The notes under the pieces: generated by a model
Told to the model about the DNA's origin: nothing
The model's database searches: none
The model's input: only the letters and a program-made list of their open reading frames with translations
Assembly: GCF_004216915.1 (NCBI RefSeq)
Contig: NZ_SGXD01000002.1
Span: 992,001-1,056,000 of the forward strand
DNA length: 64,000 bases
Source: Motilibacter rhizosphaerae
Lineage (GTDB): Bacteria; Actinomycetota; Actinomycetes; Motilibacterales; Motilibacteraceae
Direction of reading: 5' to 3'
Translations under genes and position numbers: made by a program
In this document: positions 39,343-47,680 of the stretch, in pieces
Position numbering within the stretch: the stretch's first letter is position 1
Layout of the letters: each line of letters begins with the position of its first letter

Positions 39343-39990
39343 CTAGGTCGCCCCGCCGACGGTGCGACTGCCCTCGAGCTCGCGCAGCCGCTCGCGCAGT
39401 CCGGCCAGGAGGAGCTGCAGGCCGTGCTCGAAGCGCTCCTCGTCGTCGCCCATCTCCTGCGCCGAGGCCAGGACGTGCGGGTACGCGCCGCTGCGCACCG
39501 CGAGCAGCATGTCCTCGGCGGGGCTGCGGCCCTCGCCGAGCTGGGTCTCGAGCGCGTCGCCGATGACGTAGGCCCCGAGCGCCGTGATGGTCCGCACCGC
39601 CTCCCCCGGCTCGAGCCCGGCCTCGACGAGCGACGCGAGCGTCTGCTCGATGCGCGGGAGGGAGGCCACGGTCGGGCGGTTGCCCGCGAGCACGCGGGCG
39701 CCGTCGCGGTGCGCCAGCAGTGCCCGCCGGTGCAGCCGCATGACGCGGCCGAGCCAGGCGTCGACGGCCTCGCCCTCCTGCCGCCGCGAGCCCTCCTGGC
39801 CGAAGACCTCCTCGCCCGCCTGCTCCGCGACGAGGTCGAGCAGGTGGCCCTTGTCCTTGACGTGCCAGTAGAGCGTGGGGGCCGAGACGCCGAGCCGACC
39901 GGCGAGCGAGCGCAGGGTGAGCGCGTCGAGCCCCTGCTCGTCGATGAGCTCCAGGGCGGCGCTCACGACGTCGCGCTGGGTCACGGGCAC
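39343..39990 (-). CDS. TetR-family repressor (TetR-C type)
   Basis: A 215-residue repressor. The N-terminal helix-turn-helix reads ALTLRSLAGRLGVSAPTLYWHVKDKGHLL, close to that of the tetracycline repressor TetR itself. The C-terminal ligand domain is of the TetR_C kind. It diverges from a DrrAB-like ABC exporter, and two near-identical palindromes (40000-40012 and 40031-40047) lie in and beside the shared promoter. The GTG has no ribosome site and a TAGGGT box six bases before it, so it should be leaderless and self-repressed. The ligand is probably a small amphiphilic compound exported by the ABC pair. Confidence 0.92.
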   Translation of the reverse strand: MPVTQRDVVSAALELIDEQGLDALTLRSLAGRLGVSAPTLYWHVKDKGHLLDLVAEQAGEEVFGQEGSRRQEGEAVDAWLGRVMRLHRRALLAHRDGARVLAGNRPTVASLPRIEQTLASLVEAGLEPGEAVRTITALGAYVIGDALETQLGEGRSPAEDMLLAVRSGAYPHVLASAQEMGDDEERFEHGLQLLLAGLRERLRELEGSRTVGGAT

Positions 39991-39991
39991 G

Positions 39992-40026
39992 TTGACACCC
40001 TAACGCCGTTAGAGCAGCATGTCCCC
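39992..40026 (+). promoter_or_regulatory. Promoter of the DrrA-like ABC gene, leaderless
   Basis: TTGACA (39992-39997) is separated by 17 bases from CAGCAT (40015-40020), and six bases later comes the ATG at 40027. The 17-base spacer contains the palindrome CTAACGCCGTTAG. On the minus strand, GGGACA (40020-40025) and TAGGGT (39997-40002) form the counterpart promoter of the TetR gene. Confidence 0.55.
40000..40012. promoter_or_regulatory. TetR operator O1
   Basis: CTAACGCCGTTAG is a perfect 13-base palindrome located in the spacer of the ABC promoter and overlapping the -10 box of the TetR gene. It shares TAACG-N-CGTTA with O2. Confidence 0.75.
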
Positions 40027-41004
40027 ATGACTCTAACGGCGTTAGAGAGCCCGGCCGTCGAGGTGCGCGGGCTCACGAAGGCGTACGAGAAGGTCGAGGC
40101 GGTGCGCGGCATCGACCTCACCGTCGCGTCGGGTGAGCTGTTCGGCTTCCTGGGTCCCAACGGCGCGGGGAAGTCCACGACGATCAAGATCCTCTGCACG
40201 CTGCTGCGGCCGACGACGGGCAGTGCCCGGGTCGCCGGGCACGACGTCGTCCGCGAGCGGGGTGCCGTCCGCCGCAGCATCGGCCTCGTCTTCCAGGAGC
40301 CGACGCTCGACGAGCACCTCACGGCGGAGCAGAACCTCCGCTTCCACGGGGAGATCTACGGCCTCGACAAGCAGACCGTCCGCAGCCGGAGCGACGTCGT
40401 GCTCGACATGGTCGGGCTGGACGACCGGAGGGGCGACCTCGTCCGCACGTTCTCCGGCGGCATGAAGCGCCGGCTCGAGATCGCGCGCGGGCTGCTCCAC
40501 TCCCCCCGCGTGCTCTTCCTCGACGAGCCGACGATCGGCCTCGACCCCGAGAGCCGGGCGACGCTGTGGCGCTACATCGACGTGCTCCGCCGCCAGGAGC
40601 AGATCACGGTCTTCCTCACCACCCACTACATGGACGAGGCCGAGCGCTGCGACCGCATCGCCATCGTCGACGCGGGACTGGTCGCGGCGCTGGGCACCCC
40701 GGGTGAGCTCAAGGCGGGCGTCGGGCACGACCGGGTGCGGCTGCAGACCTCCGACGACGCGGCGAGCGCCGCGGTGGTCCGGGAGCGGCTCGGCCTCGAG
40801 GTCGTGCAGGAGCGCGACGCGCTGGTCGTGCTCGCCCCGGACGGCGAGCGGGTGGTGCCCTCGCTGTTCGAGCTCGGCCTGCGGATCCGCTCGGTCAGCG
40901 TCTCGCGCCCGAGCCTCGACGACGTGTTCCTCGCCTGCACCGGCGGTCGGCTGAGCGAGAAGCAGGCGGCCGCCGCCCCCCGTGGCCCGAGGAGGCCCCG
41001 ATGA
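40027..41004 (+). CDS. ABC exporter ATP-binding protein (DrrA-like)
   Basis: A 325-residue ABC-2-type ATPase. It has GFLGPNGAGKSTTIK (Walker A), the Q-loop VFQEP, TFSGGMKRRLEIARGL (signature), LFLDEPTIGLDPESR (Walker B, D-loop) and TTHYMDEAERCD (H-loop), with the DrrA-type C-terminal extension FELGLRIRSVSVSRPSLDDVFL. It energises export of drugs or natural products together with the permease that overlaps it (ATGA). The first residues MTLTALES are encoded by an operator palindrome. It is probably a leaderless mRNA controlled by the divergent TetR. Confidence 0.94.
   Translation: MTLTALESPAVEVRGLTKAYEKVEAVRGIDLTVASGELFGFLGPNGAGKSTTIKILCTLLRPTTGSARVAGHDVVRERGAVRRSIGLVFQEPTLDEHLTAEQNLRFHGEIYGLDKQTVRSRSDVVLDMVGLDDRRGDLVRTFSGGMKRRLEIARGLLHSPRVLFLDEPTIGLDPESRATLWRYIDVLRRQEQITVFLTTHYMDEAERCDRIAIVDAGLVAALGTPGELKAGVGHDRVRLQTSDDAASAAVVRERLGLEVVQERDALVVLAPDGERVVPSLFELGLRIRSVSVSRPSLDDVFLACTGGRLSEKQAAAAPRGPRRPR
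40031..40047. promoter_or_regulatory. TetR operator O2, inside the ABC coding sequence
   Basis: CTCTAACGGCGTTAGAG is a perfect 17-base palindrome. It covers codons 2-7 of the ABC ATPase and so lies just downstream of the predicted transcription start. The centre-to-centre distance to O1 is 33 bases, about three helical turns. Confidence 0.75.
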
Positions 41005-41855
41005 CCCAGCTCGCCGTCGCCCCCGTCCTCCCTGTCGCCTCAGGGCCGCGCCACGAGGCGCGCGCCGCGCTCGTGGTGTGGCGGCGCGACCTCCTGCGCT
41101 TCCGCACCGACCGCAGCCGGCTCGTCTCCTCGATGGTGCAGCCGCTGCTCTTCCTGTTCGTCCTCGGCAAGGGGCTCGGCGCTTCGCTGGGCACGACGGG
41201 CGGGCTGCAGTACTCGACGTTCCTGTTCCCCGGCACGATCACGACCGGGGTGATGTTCACGGCGGTGTTCTCCGCGATCTCGATCGTCTGGGACCGGGAG
41301 TTCGGCTTCCTGCGCGAGATGATGGTCGCGCCGATCAGCCGCAGCAGCATCGTGGTCGGCAAGTGCCTGGGCGGGGCGTCCGTCGCGACGCTGCAGGGGA
41401 TCGTCCTGCTCGCGCTCGCGGGGACGGTGGGGGTGCCGTACCGTCCCGGGCTGCTGCTCGGCTGCCTCGCGATGCTGTTCCTCACGGCCTTCGCCATCAC
41501 GGCCTTCGGCCTCGTGCTCGCCGTCGACGTCCAGCAGGTGCAGACGGTGATGCCGCGCGTGCAGCTGCTGCTGATGCCGCTGATGTTCCTGTCCGGCTCG
41601 CTGTTCCCGGTGAGCGGACGGCTGCCGACGTGGCTCGTCGTGCTGACCCGCATCAACCCCATGACGTACGCCGTGGACGCGATGCGACGCATCGTCCTGC
41701 ACGACCTCCCGCACCACGGCGCTGGCAGCCCGCTCGCGCGGCCGGTGAGCTGGGGCGGGTGGACGGTGCCGGTGCCCCTGGAGGTCCTGCTCGTCGCCGG
41801 GACCGGCGCCGCGCTGCTGGCCGTGGCCTGCGTGATGTTCTCCCGCACCGACTAG
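41001..41855 (+). CDS. ABC-2 type permease (DrrB-like)
   Basis: A 284-residue membrane protein with six hydrophobic segments. It starts with a cytosolic helix RHEARAALVVWRRDLLRFR and has FPGTITTGVMFTAVFSAISIVWDREFGFLREMM, characteristic of the ABC-2 family, and FLSGSLFPVSGRLPTWL near the end. The start overlaps the ATPase stop. With the ATPase and the TetR repressor this is a self-contained inducible efflux unit. Confidence 0.93.
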   Translation: MTQLAVAPVLPVASGPRHEARAALVVWRRDLLRFRTDRSRLVSSMVQPLLFLFVLGKGLGASLGTTGGLQYSTFLFPGTITTGVMFTAVFSAISIVWDREFGFLREMMVAPISRSSIVVGKCLGGASVATLQGIVLLALAGTVGVPYRPGLLLGCLAMLFLTAFAITAFGLVLAVDVQQVQTVMPRVQLLLMPLMFLSGSLFPVSGRLPTWLVVLTRINPMTYAVDAMRRIVLHDLPHHGAGSPLARPVSWGGWTVPVPLEVLLVAGTGAALLAVACVMFSRTD

Positions 41856-41877
41856 CGGATGCTGCGCCCCCGGCTCG

Positions 41878-41883
41878 TAGGGT
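41878..41883 (+). promoter_or_regulatory. Leaderless-type -10 box of the PIG-L gene
   Basis: TAGGGT lies exactly six bases before the GTG at 41890, 23 bases after the stop of the permease, so the PIG-L gene may have its own promoter. Confidence 0.5.
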
Positions 41884-41889
41884 GGCCCG

Positions 41890-42621
41890 GTGCCCACCGT
41901 GCTGACCCCCGAGGAGCTCGAGCGCGTCCTCGTCGTGACCGCCCACCCGGACGACGTCGACTTCGGGGTCTCCGGCACCGTCGCCGCGCTCGTGCAGGCG
42001 GGCGTCGAGGTCTCTTACTGCATCTGCACCGACGGCGACGCGGGCGGCTTCGACCCCGCCGTGCCGCGCAGCGAGATCCCCCGGATCCGCCGCGAGGAGC
42101 AGACCGCCGCGGCCAAGGCGGTCGGGGTCAGCGACGTCCGCTTCCTCGGCTGGTCCGACGGCCGGCTCGAGCCGAGCTTCGAGCTGCGCCGCGACATCAC
42201 CCGGGTCATCCGGCAGGTGCGCCCGCAGCGGGTCATCACCTCGAGCCCGGAGTACCACTGGGACCGCCTGCCGGCCATGCACCCCGACCACCGGGCGGCG
42301 GGCGAGGCGACGGTCGACTGCGTCTACCCCGACGCCCGCAACCCCTTCACCCACGTCGAGCTCCTGCGCGACGAGGGCCTCGAGGCCTGGACGGTCCGCG
42401 AGCTCTGGCTCATGGGCCACGAGCACGCCGACCACGCGGTCGACGTCACCGACCAGTTCGACCGCAAGATCGCGGCGCTGCGCGCGCACGAGAGCCAGAC
42501 CGCGCACATGCCCGACCTCGAGGGCTTCCTGCGCCAGTGGATGTCGGCCTCGGCGAAGGCCTTCGGGATGCCCGACGGCAGGCTCGCCGAGACCTACCGC
42601 ACGATCGTCTGCCCACCGTGA
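41890..42621 (+). CDS. PIG-L family de-N-acetylase
   Basis: A 243-residue zinc deacetylase of the family of MshB/BshB and N-acetylglucosaminyl-PI deacetylases. The zinc site is TAHPDDVDFG (His, Asp-Asp) with the third ligand in MHPDHRAAGE, and SSPEYHWDR in between. The protein lacks membrane or signal segments, so it is cytosolic. Possible roles are mycothiol-conjugate amidase-type hydrolysis or antibiotic biosynthesis; substrate not decided. It is followed by an SDR gene after 11 bases, so the two may act together. Confidence 0.92.
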   Translation: MPTVLTPEELERVLVVTAHPDDVDFGVSGTVAALVQAGVEVSYCICTDGDAGGFDPAVPRSEIPRIRREEQTAAAKAVGVSDVRFLGWSDGRLEPSFELRRDITRVIRQVRPQRVITSSPEYHWDRLPAMHPDHRAAGEATVDCVYPDARNPFTHVELLRDEGLEAWTVRELWLMGHEHADHAVDVTDQFDRKIAALRAHESQTAHMPDLEGFLRQWMSASAKAFGMPDGRLAETYRTIVCPP

Positions 42622-42632
42622 CGGAGCGCTAG

Positions 42633-43412
42633 ATGGATCTGGGACTGCGCGGGAAGCGCGCCGTCGTCACCGGCGGCAGCCGCGGCATCGGCCTCGGCAT
42701 CGCCACCGCCCTCGCCGCCGAGGGCGTCGACCTGCTGCTCCTCGCGCGCGGCGCGGAGGCGCTGGCGGCCGCAGCGGAGCGGGTGGAGGGAGTGCGCGTC
42801 GTGACCCGCGCCGTCGACGTGACCGACGCGGAGGCCCTGCGCACCGCGGTCGACTCCGGCGCCGACGAGCTCGGCGGGCTCGACCTCGTCGTGGCCAACG
42901 CCGGCGGCGCCGTGGGCGGCAACCTCGCCGACAGCACGCCCGGGGACTTCGCCGCCGCGTACCAGCTCAACGCGGGGCACAGCGCCGCGCTCGTCCAGGC
43001 CGCGCTCCCCCACCTGCGGCGCAGCGGCGGCGGCGCGTGCCTGCTCGTGACGAGCATCAACGGCTCGGGCGGACGGGTCGCGCCGCGGACGACGTACTCC
43101 GTCGCCAAGGCCGCGCAGATCCAGCTGGCGAAGGCGCTCGCGCAGGAGCTGGCCCCGGACCGCGTGCGCGTCAACGCGCTCAGCCCCGGCAGCATCCTGT
43201 TCCCGGGCGGGGGCTGGGACTCGTTCCGCGAGCAGCACCCCGAGCAGTTCGCGCGCTTCCTCGACGAGGAGCTGCCGTACGGCCGGCTGGGCACCGTCGA
43301 GGAGGTCGCCGACGTCGCGGTGTTCCTCCTCAGCGAGCGCGCCTCGTGGGTGACGGGCGCGGACGTCGTGGTCGACGGGGGCCAGGGACGCCCCTCCGCG
43401 CGCCGCTTCTGA
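42633..43412 (+). CDS. Short-chain dehydrogenase/reductase (3-oxoacyl-ACP reductase-like)
   Basis: A 259-residue SDR. It has RAVVTGGSRGIGLGIA (cofactor site), VVANAGGAVGG (NNAG-like strand), the catalytic Ser in VTSINGSGG and YSVAK (Tyr and Lys), then NALSPGSILFPGG and VTGADVVVDGGQG at the C-terminus. It belongs to the broad FabG-like group, acting on alcohols or ketones of unknown structure. It is 11 bases after the PIG-L gene and on the same strand. Confidence 0.92.
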   Translation: MDLGLRGKRAVVTGGSRGIGLGIATALAAEGVDLLLLARGAEALAAAAERVEGVRVVTRAVDVTDAEALRTAVDSGADELGGLDLVVANAGGAVGGNLADSTPGDFAAAYQLNAGHSAALVQAALPHLRRSGGGACLLVTSINGSGGRVAPRTTYSVAKAAQIQLAKALAQELAPDRVRVNALSPGSILFPGGGWDSFREQHPEQFARFLDEELPYGRLGTVEEVADVAVFLLSERASWVTGADVVVDGGQGRPSARRF

Positions 43413-43595
43413 GTCCGTCCTCGCTCCCTTCTGGGTCCCTGAGGACGCCAGCTCCCCCGCTGAGGCGCCCGCGCCCGCATCTGAGGCCCGGGTTCGGGAG
43501 TTCGCCCGATGCACCTCCACCCCCCTCAGGACGACCGTGGTCTGCGAAGGACGACGCAGACCGGCGCGAGCGCGCCGACGGAGGAGGCGGACGAC

Positions 43596-43790
43596 ATGTA
43601 CGTCGAGGAGCAGCTGGCACGCAGCCGCCACGAGGAGCTCGTCGCACGCGCCGAGCGGGAGCGCCTGGTGGGCCAGGTCCGCCGGGTGGCGCGGGACCGG
43701 CGCCGCGAGCGCCGCGCGACCGCGGTCCGGGAGGCCGTGGCGCTCGGTCGCGCCTCGGTGCTCGCCGCCGGCCGGGCGATCGTCGCCTGA
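43596..43790 (+). CDS. Small basic helical protein, function unknown
   Basis: A 64-residue protein beginning MYVEEQLARSRHEELVARA. It is almost entirely charged and helical (Arg/Glu/Ala), with a short hydrophobic end (SVLAAGRAIVA). GGAGGAGG lies eight bases before ATG 43596; the reading frame is also open to ATG 43509, but that part is low-complexity and lacks a ribosome site. Short proteins opening MYVEE are seen in other actinobacteria, without known function. It lies just upstream of the large LuxR-type regulator. Confidence 0.65.
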   Translation: MYVEEQLARSRHEELVARAERERLVGQVRRVARDRRRERRATAVREAVALGRASVLAAGRAIVA

Positions 43791-43816
43791 GCCGGGGCGG
43801 GCGGAAAGCCAGGGGC

Positions 43817-46798
43817 GTGCTGTCGGTGGCCGGTGGCATCCTTGCCGACGTGGTCCCCCAGCAGCGCGGCAGCGTCCCGGCCCTGGTGGGGCGCGAGCCC
43901 GCCCTCGAGCGGCTGGGCGGCGCGCTCGCGGCCGCCGTGAGCGGGGAGCCGCGCGTGGTCCTGCTCGCCGGCGAGGCCGGGATCGGCAAGACGCGCCTGG
44001 TCGAGGAGCTCGTGCCGCGGGCCGAGCGCGCCGGCGCCCGCGTGCTCGTGGGTGCCTGCGTGGAGCTCGGTGAGGACGGCGTGGCCTTCGCGCCCGTCGT
44101 CGCGGCCCTGCGCTCGATGGCCCGGGCGCTGCCGGAGGACGAGGTCGAGCGGGTGCTCGGTCCCGCCCGCGCCGGGCTGGCGCGCCTGGTCCCCGAGCTC
44201 GGGCCGGCCCCCGCGCCGGCGGCCGGGGAGCTGGGGAGGGGGCAGCTGTTCGAGCTGCTGCGCGGGGTCGTCGAGCGGGCGGCCACGCGCACGCCGCTCG
44301 TGCTCGTCATCGAGGACGTCCACTGGGCCGACCGCTCGACGCGCGAGCTGCTCGGCTACCTCGTGCGCGGCACGTGGGCCCGGCTGCTGCTCGTGGTGAC
44401 CTACCGCACCGACGAGCTGCGGCCCGGGCACCCGGTCCGCGGATGGCTCGCGGAGCTCGAGCGGCTGCGCGGGGTCGAGCGCGTGGACCTGCCGCGCCTG
44501 GCCCGGGGGGAGGTCGCCGAGCAGCTGGCCTCGCTGTCCGGCGGCGACGTCGCGCCCGAGCGCGTCGACCTCGTCTACTCGCGCTCGGAGGGCAACCCGT
44601 TCTTCGTCGAGGAGCTGGCGATGACGGTCGAGGACTGCCCCGTCCCCGACTCGCTGCGCGACCTGCTGCTCGCCCGCGTGCACGCCCTCTCGTCGCCCGC
44701 GCAGGCGGTCGTCCGCCTCGCGGCGGGCGCCGGCCGGCTGCTCGACCACCCGCTGCTGGCGGCGGTCGCCGACCTGCCGGAGGACGCGCTGCTGGCCGCC
44801 CTGCGCGAGGCGGTCGCGGCGAGCGTGCTCGTCGTGGACCCGCCGACCGAGGCCTACGCGTTCCGCCACTCGCTCGTCCGCGAGGCCGTGCACGACGCCG
44901 ACCTGCCCGGCGAGCACCGCCGGCTGCACCGGCGCTACGCCGAGGCGCTGGAGCGCGACCCCGGCCTCGTGCCCGCCGAGCGCGCCGCCGCCGTCCTCGC
45001 GCACCACTGGCGCGGTGCCCACGTGCCCGAGCGCGCGCTGCCCGCCCTGCTCGACGCCGCCGCGCGCGCCGCCGCCCAGTACGCCCCGGCGGAGCAGCTG
45101 CGCCTGCTCGAGCTCGCCCTCGAGCAGTGGGAGCTCGCCGCGGACCCCGAGGCGCTGACCGGGACCGACCACCTGGGGCTGCTCGAGCAGGCCGTCGACG
45201 CAGCGAAGCAGTGCGACCTGCCGCGCGGGCTGCAGCTCGCCAACGCCGCCGTCGCCGAGGCGGACGAGCGGACCGAGCCCGTGCGCACCGCGCTGCTGCT
45301 CGAGCGGCGGGCGCAGCTCCTGCGCAGCATGGCCCGACCGGCGGACCTCGACGACCTGCTGCGCGCGCGGGCCCTGCTGCCCGAGGAGGACACCCCCGCC
45401 CGCGCCAAGGTGCTCGCGGCCCTCGCGACCAGCCACATGATGCGCGCGGAGGGGGCCCTGTCGCTCGAGGCGGCGGAAGAGGCCGTGCGGGTCGCCCGCG
45501 AGGTCGGCCACGAGCACGCCGAGCTCATGGCCCGGGTGACCTTCGGCGTCGACCTCACCATGCTCGGCCGCGACGACGAGGGCCTCGCCGTCCTGCGCCA
45601 GGTCGCCGGCCAGGTGGACCCCGCGGTCTACCCCGACGTCGCGGTGCGCGTCCGCGTCAACCTCTCGGACTCCCTGGAGATCTGCGGCCGGCTGCAGGAG
45701 TCGGTCGACGTGGCGCTGGCCGGCGTCGAGCTCGCCCGCGGACTCGGCCTCGCCCGCACCCACGGGACGTTCCTCGCCAGCAACGGCAGCGTCGCGCTGC
45801 TCGAGGCCGGCCGGGCCGACGAGGCCGCCGAGCTGGTGGCGTCCGCGCTCGCGCAGGACCCCCACGGCATCCAGGCGATCTGCCTGTTCACCCTGCGCGG
45901 GCTCATCCGCGTGCGGCGCGGTGACGTGGAGGGCGCCGGCCACGACGCCGACCGCGCGCGGGGGATGCTCACCCGCAGCTACGCCGGCCTGCAGTACGAC
46001 CTGCCGCTCGGGGCGCTCGACGCGGAGGTGGCGCTCGCGAGGGGCGAGGAGTCCGCCGCGCTGACGGCCGCGGAGGAGGCGCTCGCCCTCGCCCGGCCCG
46101 GGCAGATCCCGCGCGCGGCCTGGCTGGTGCTCGGCGTCGGCGCACGGGCGGCGGCAGCGCTCGCGGCGCGGGCGGCGGTGACGCACGACGACGTGGCGAC
46201 GGCGCGGGCGGCCGAGGCGACCCGGCGGCTCCGCGCGCGCATCGCCGAGGAGCCCGCCGCGATGGCCCCGCAGCGGGCGTGGCGGGCGACGGCGCTCGCC
46301 GAGCTCGCGGGCGCCGCCGCCGTGGACGAGTGGCGCGGGGCCGTGGCCCTCTGGGACGAGGGCGAGGACCGCGAGACCGTCGCGTACGCCTCCCTGCGCC
46401 TCGCCCAGGCAGCCCTCGCCGCCGGCGACCGTGCGACGGCCACGGCCGCGCTGGCGCGCTGCCGGGAGCGGGCCACCGCGCTCGGCTACGCGCCGCTGCT
46501 GCGCCGGGCCGAGGAGGTGGCCGCCGCGTTCCGGCTCGCCCCGGCAGCCGGTGCTGCCGGCGCCGTCGACGCGGCCGACCCGCTCATCCGGCTCGGCCTC
46601 ACCGAGCGCGAGCGCGAGGTGCTCGCCCTCGTCGCGGCGGGCCGCAGCAACCGCGAGATCGGCGAGGCGCTGTTCATCAGCGCGAAGACGGTGAGCGTGC
46701 ACGTCTCCAACCTGCTCGCGAAGCTCGGCGTGTCCTCGCGCGGCGAGGCGGCGGCGCTGGCGCACCGGCTGCAGCTGTTCCCGGTGGCCGCGTCGTGA
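43817..46798 (+). CDS. Large ATP-binding LuxR-family transcriptional regulator (LAL)
   Basis: A 993-residue regulator. The N-terminal AAA/STAND ATPase has GEAGIGKT (Walker A, 52-59) and LVLVIEDVHWAD (Walker B); the middle is a long helical repeat region (TPR-like), and the last ~65 residues are a LuxR/NarL helix-turn-helix: LTEREREVLALVAAGRSNREIGEALFIS then KTVSVHVSNLLAKLGV. Such LAL regulators often activate sugar or antibiotic pathways on ligand binding. The start is uncertain: GTG 43817 or the next GTG at 43826; both lack a clear ribosome site. Its stop overlaps the LysE gene (GTGA). Confidence 0.9.
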   Translation: MLSVAGGILADVVPQQRGSVPALVGREPALERLGGALAAAVSGEPRVVLLAGEAGIGKTRLVEELVPRAERAGARVLVGACVELGEDGVAFAPVVAALRSMARALPEDEVERVLGPARAGLARLVPELGPAPAPAAGELGRGQLFELLRGVVERAATRTPLVLVIEDVHWADRSTRELLGYLVRGTWARLLLVVTYRTDELRPGHPVRGWLAELERLRGVERVDLPRLARGEVAEQLASLSGGDVAPERVDLVYSRSEGNPFFVEELAMTVEDCPVPDSLRDLLLARVHALSSPAQAVVRLAAGAGRLLDHPLLAAVADLPEDALLAALREAVAASVLVVDPPTEAYAFRHSLVREAVHDADLPGEHRRLHRRYAEALERDPGLVPAERAAAVLAHHWRGAHVPERALPALLDAAARAAAQYAPAEQLRLLELALEQWELAADPEALTGTDHLGLLEQAVDAAKQCDLPRGLQLANAAVAEADERTEPVRTALLLERRAQLLRSMARPADLDDLLRARALLPEEDTPARAKVLAALATSHMMRAEGALSLEAAEEAVRVAREVGHEHAELMARVTFGVDLTMLGRDDEGLAVLRQVAGQVDPAVYPDVAVRVRVNLSDSLEICGRLQESVDVALAGVELARGLGLARTHGTFLASNGSVALLEAGRADEAAELVASALAQDPHGIQAICLFTLRGLIRVRRGDVEGAGHDADRARGMLTRSYAGLQYDLPLGALDAEVALARGEESAALTAAEEALALARPGQIPRAAWLVLGVGARAAAALAARAAVTHDDVATARAAEATRRLRARIAEEPAAMAPQRAWRATALAELAGAAAVDEWRGAVALWDEGEDRETVAYASLRLAQAALAAGDRATATAALARCRERATALGYAPLLRRAEEVAAAFRLAPAAGAAGAVDAADPLIRLGLTEREREVLALVAAGRSNREIGEALFISAKTVSVHVSNLLAKLGVSSRGEAAALAHRLQLFPVAAS

Positions 46799-47445
46799 GC
46801 GGCGTGCCCCTGCACGGCGTGCTCGGCGTCGCGCTCGTCTCGCTCGGCATGGTGCTCACGCCCGGCCCCAACATGCTCTACCTCGTCTCGAGGAGCATCA
46901 GCCAGGGGGCGCGGGCCGGCCTCATCTCGCTCGGCGGGGTCGCGGTCGGGTTCCTCGCGTACCTCACGGCAGCCGCCTGCGGGCTCGCCGTGCTCTTCGC
47001 CGCCGTCCCGGCGCTCTACGTCACGGTGAAGCTGGCGGGCGCGGCGTACCTCGCCTGGCTGGCGTGGAAGGCGCTGCGCCCCGGGGGCACCTCGGTGTTC
47101 GCGCCGGTCGAGCTGCCGCGCGACTCGCCGCGACGGCTGTTCCTCATGGGGCTGACGACGAACCTGCTCAACCCCAAGGCGGCGATCCTCTACGGCTCGC
47201 TGATCCCGCAGTTCCTCGACGTCCGCGCGGGCCACGTCGTGCTGCAGGGCTTCCTGCTCGGCGGTACGCAGATCGCGGTGAGCATGTCGGTCAACACCGT
47301 GCTCGTGCTCAGCGCCGGTGCGATCGCGGCCTTCCTCGCCCGGCGCCCGGCATGGTTGCGGGCCCAGCGCTGGGTCACCGGCACCCTGCTCGGGTTCATC
47401 GCCGTCCGCGTCGCCACCGAGCGCGCCCAGCCGCTCGCCACGTAG
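46795..47445 (+). CDS. LysE/RhtB-family amino acid exporter
   Basis: A 216-residue membrane protein with five or six helices. The family opening is visible as VSLGMVLTPGPNMLYLVSRSI, followed by GARAGLISLGGVAVGF and LTTNLLNPKAAILYGSLIPQF. It would export an amino acid, homoserine lactone or related compound. The GTG overlaps the regulator stop, so it is coupled to the LuxR-type gene, which may control it. The gap after it holds a 15-bp inverted repeat. Confidence 0.92.
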   Translation: MSGVPLHGVLGVALVSLGMVLTPGPNMLYLVSRSISQGARAGLISLGGVAVGFLAYLTAAACGLAVLFAAVPALYVTVKLAGAAYLAWLAWKALRPGGTSVFAPVELPRDSPRRLFLMGLTTNLLNPKAAILYGSLIPQFLDVRAGHVVLQGFLLGGTQIAVSMSVNTVLVLSAGAIAAFLARRPAWLRAQRWVTGTLLGFIAVRVATERAQPLAT

Positions 47446-47503
47446 CCAACCCGCGACCCCGTCCGCGCCGTCACCCGCCCCGGCACGCCGGCGCGCGCTG
47501 GAA

Positions 47504-47610
47504 GTTGATCAGGCTGCCCGATCAAGAGGCAGCCCGGCCGTACGAGGTGGGCGTCGGCAGCACGAGATCCGGTCCGTACGGCGACCACCTGGTGCGGCAG
47601 CCTGATCAAC
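47504..47610. repeat. 107-base element bounded by 15-bp inverted repeats with a TGATCA core
   Basis: The arm GTTGATCAGGCTGCC (47504-47518) is exactly complementary to 47596-47610. Inside lie a shifted, partly conserved GATCAAGAGGCAGC (47520-47533) and a pair CCGTACG / CGTACGG. It sits in the gap between LysE and the aldo/keto reductase gene (convergent). It could be a bidirectional terminator, a REP-like unit or a small MITE. No coding potential is apparent. Confidence 0.7.
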
Positions 47611-47680
47611 TGCCAGCGGAGCACGGGCCAGCGGAGCACGGCGCCCGCCGCACCGGCACCGGCACCGGCAGCGCCGGCAC

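Noticed and set aside
37177-40026. Plus-strand open frame running through pcrA and TetR into the ABC ATPase
   Set aside because: Only the part from 40027 resembles a protein family; the rest is opposite pcrA and TetR.
43509-43595. Longer start for the 64-residue protein
   Set aside because: The additional 29 codons are low-complexity and lack a ribosome site, while GGAGGAGG sits before ATG 43596.
43526-46765. 1079-codon minus-strand frame opposite the LuxR-type regulator
   Set aside because: Low-complexity Arg/Gly/His composition and no motif; shadow of the regulator gene.
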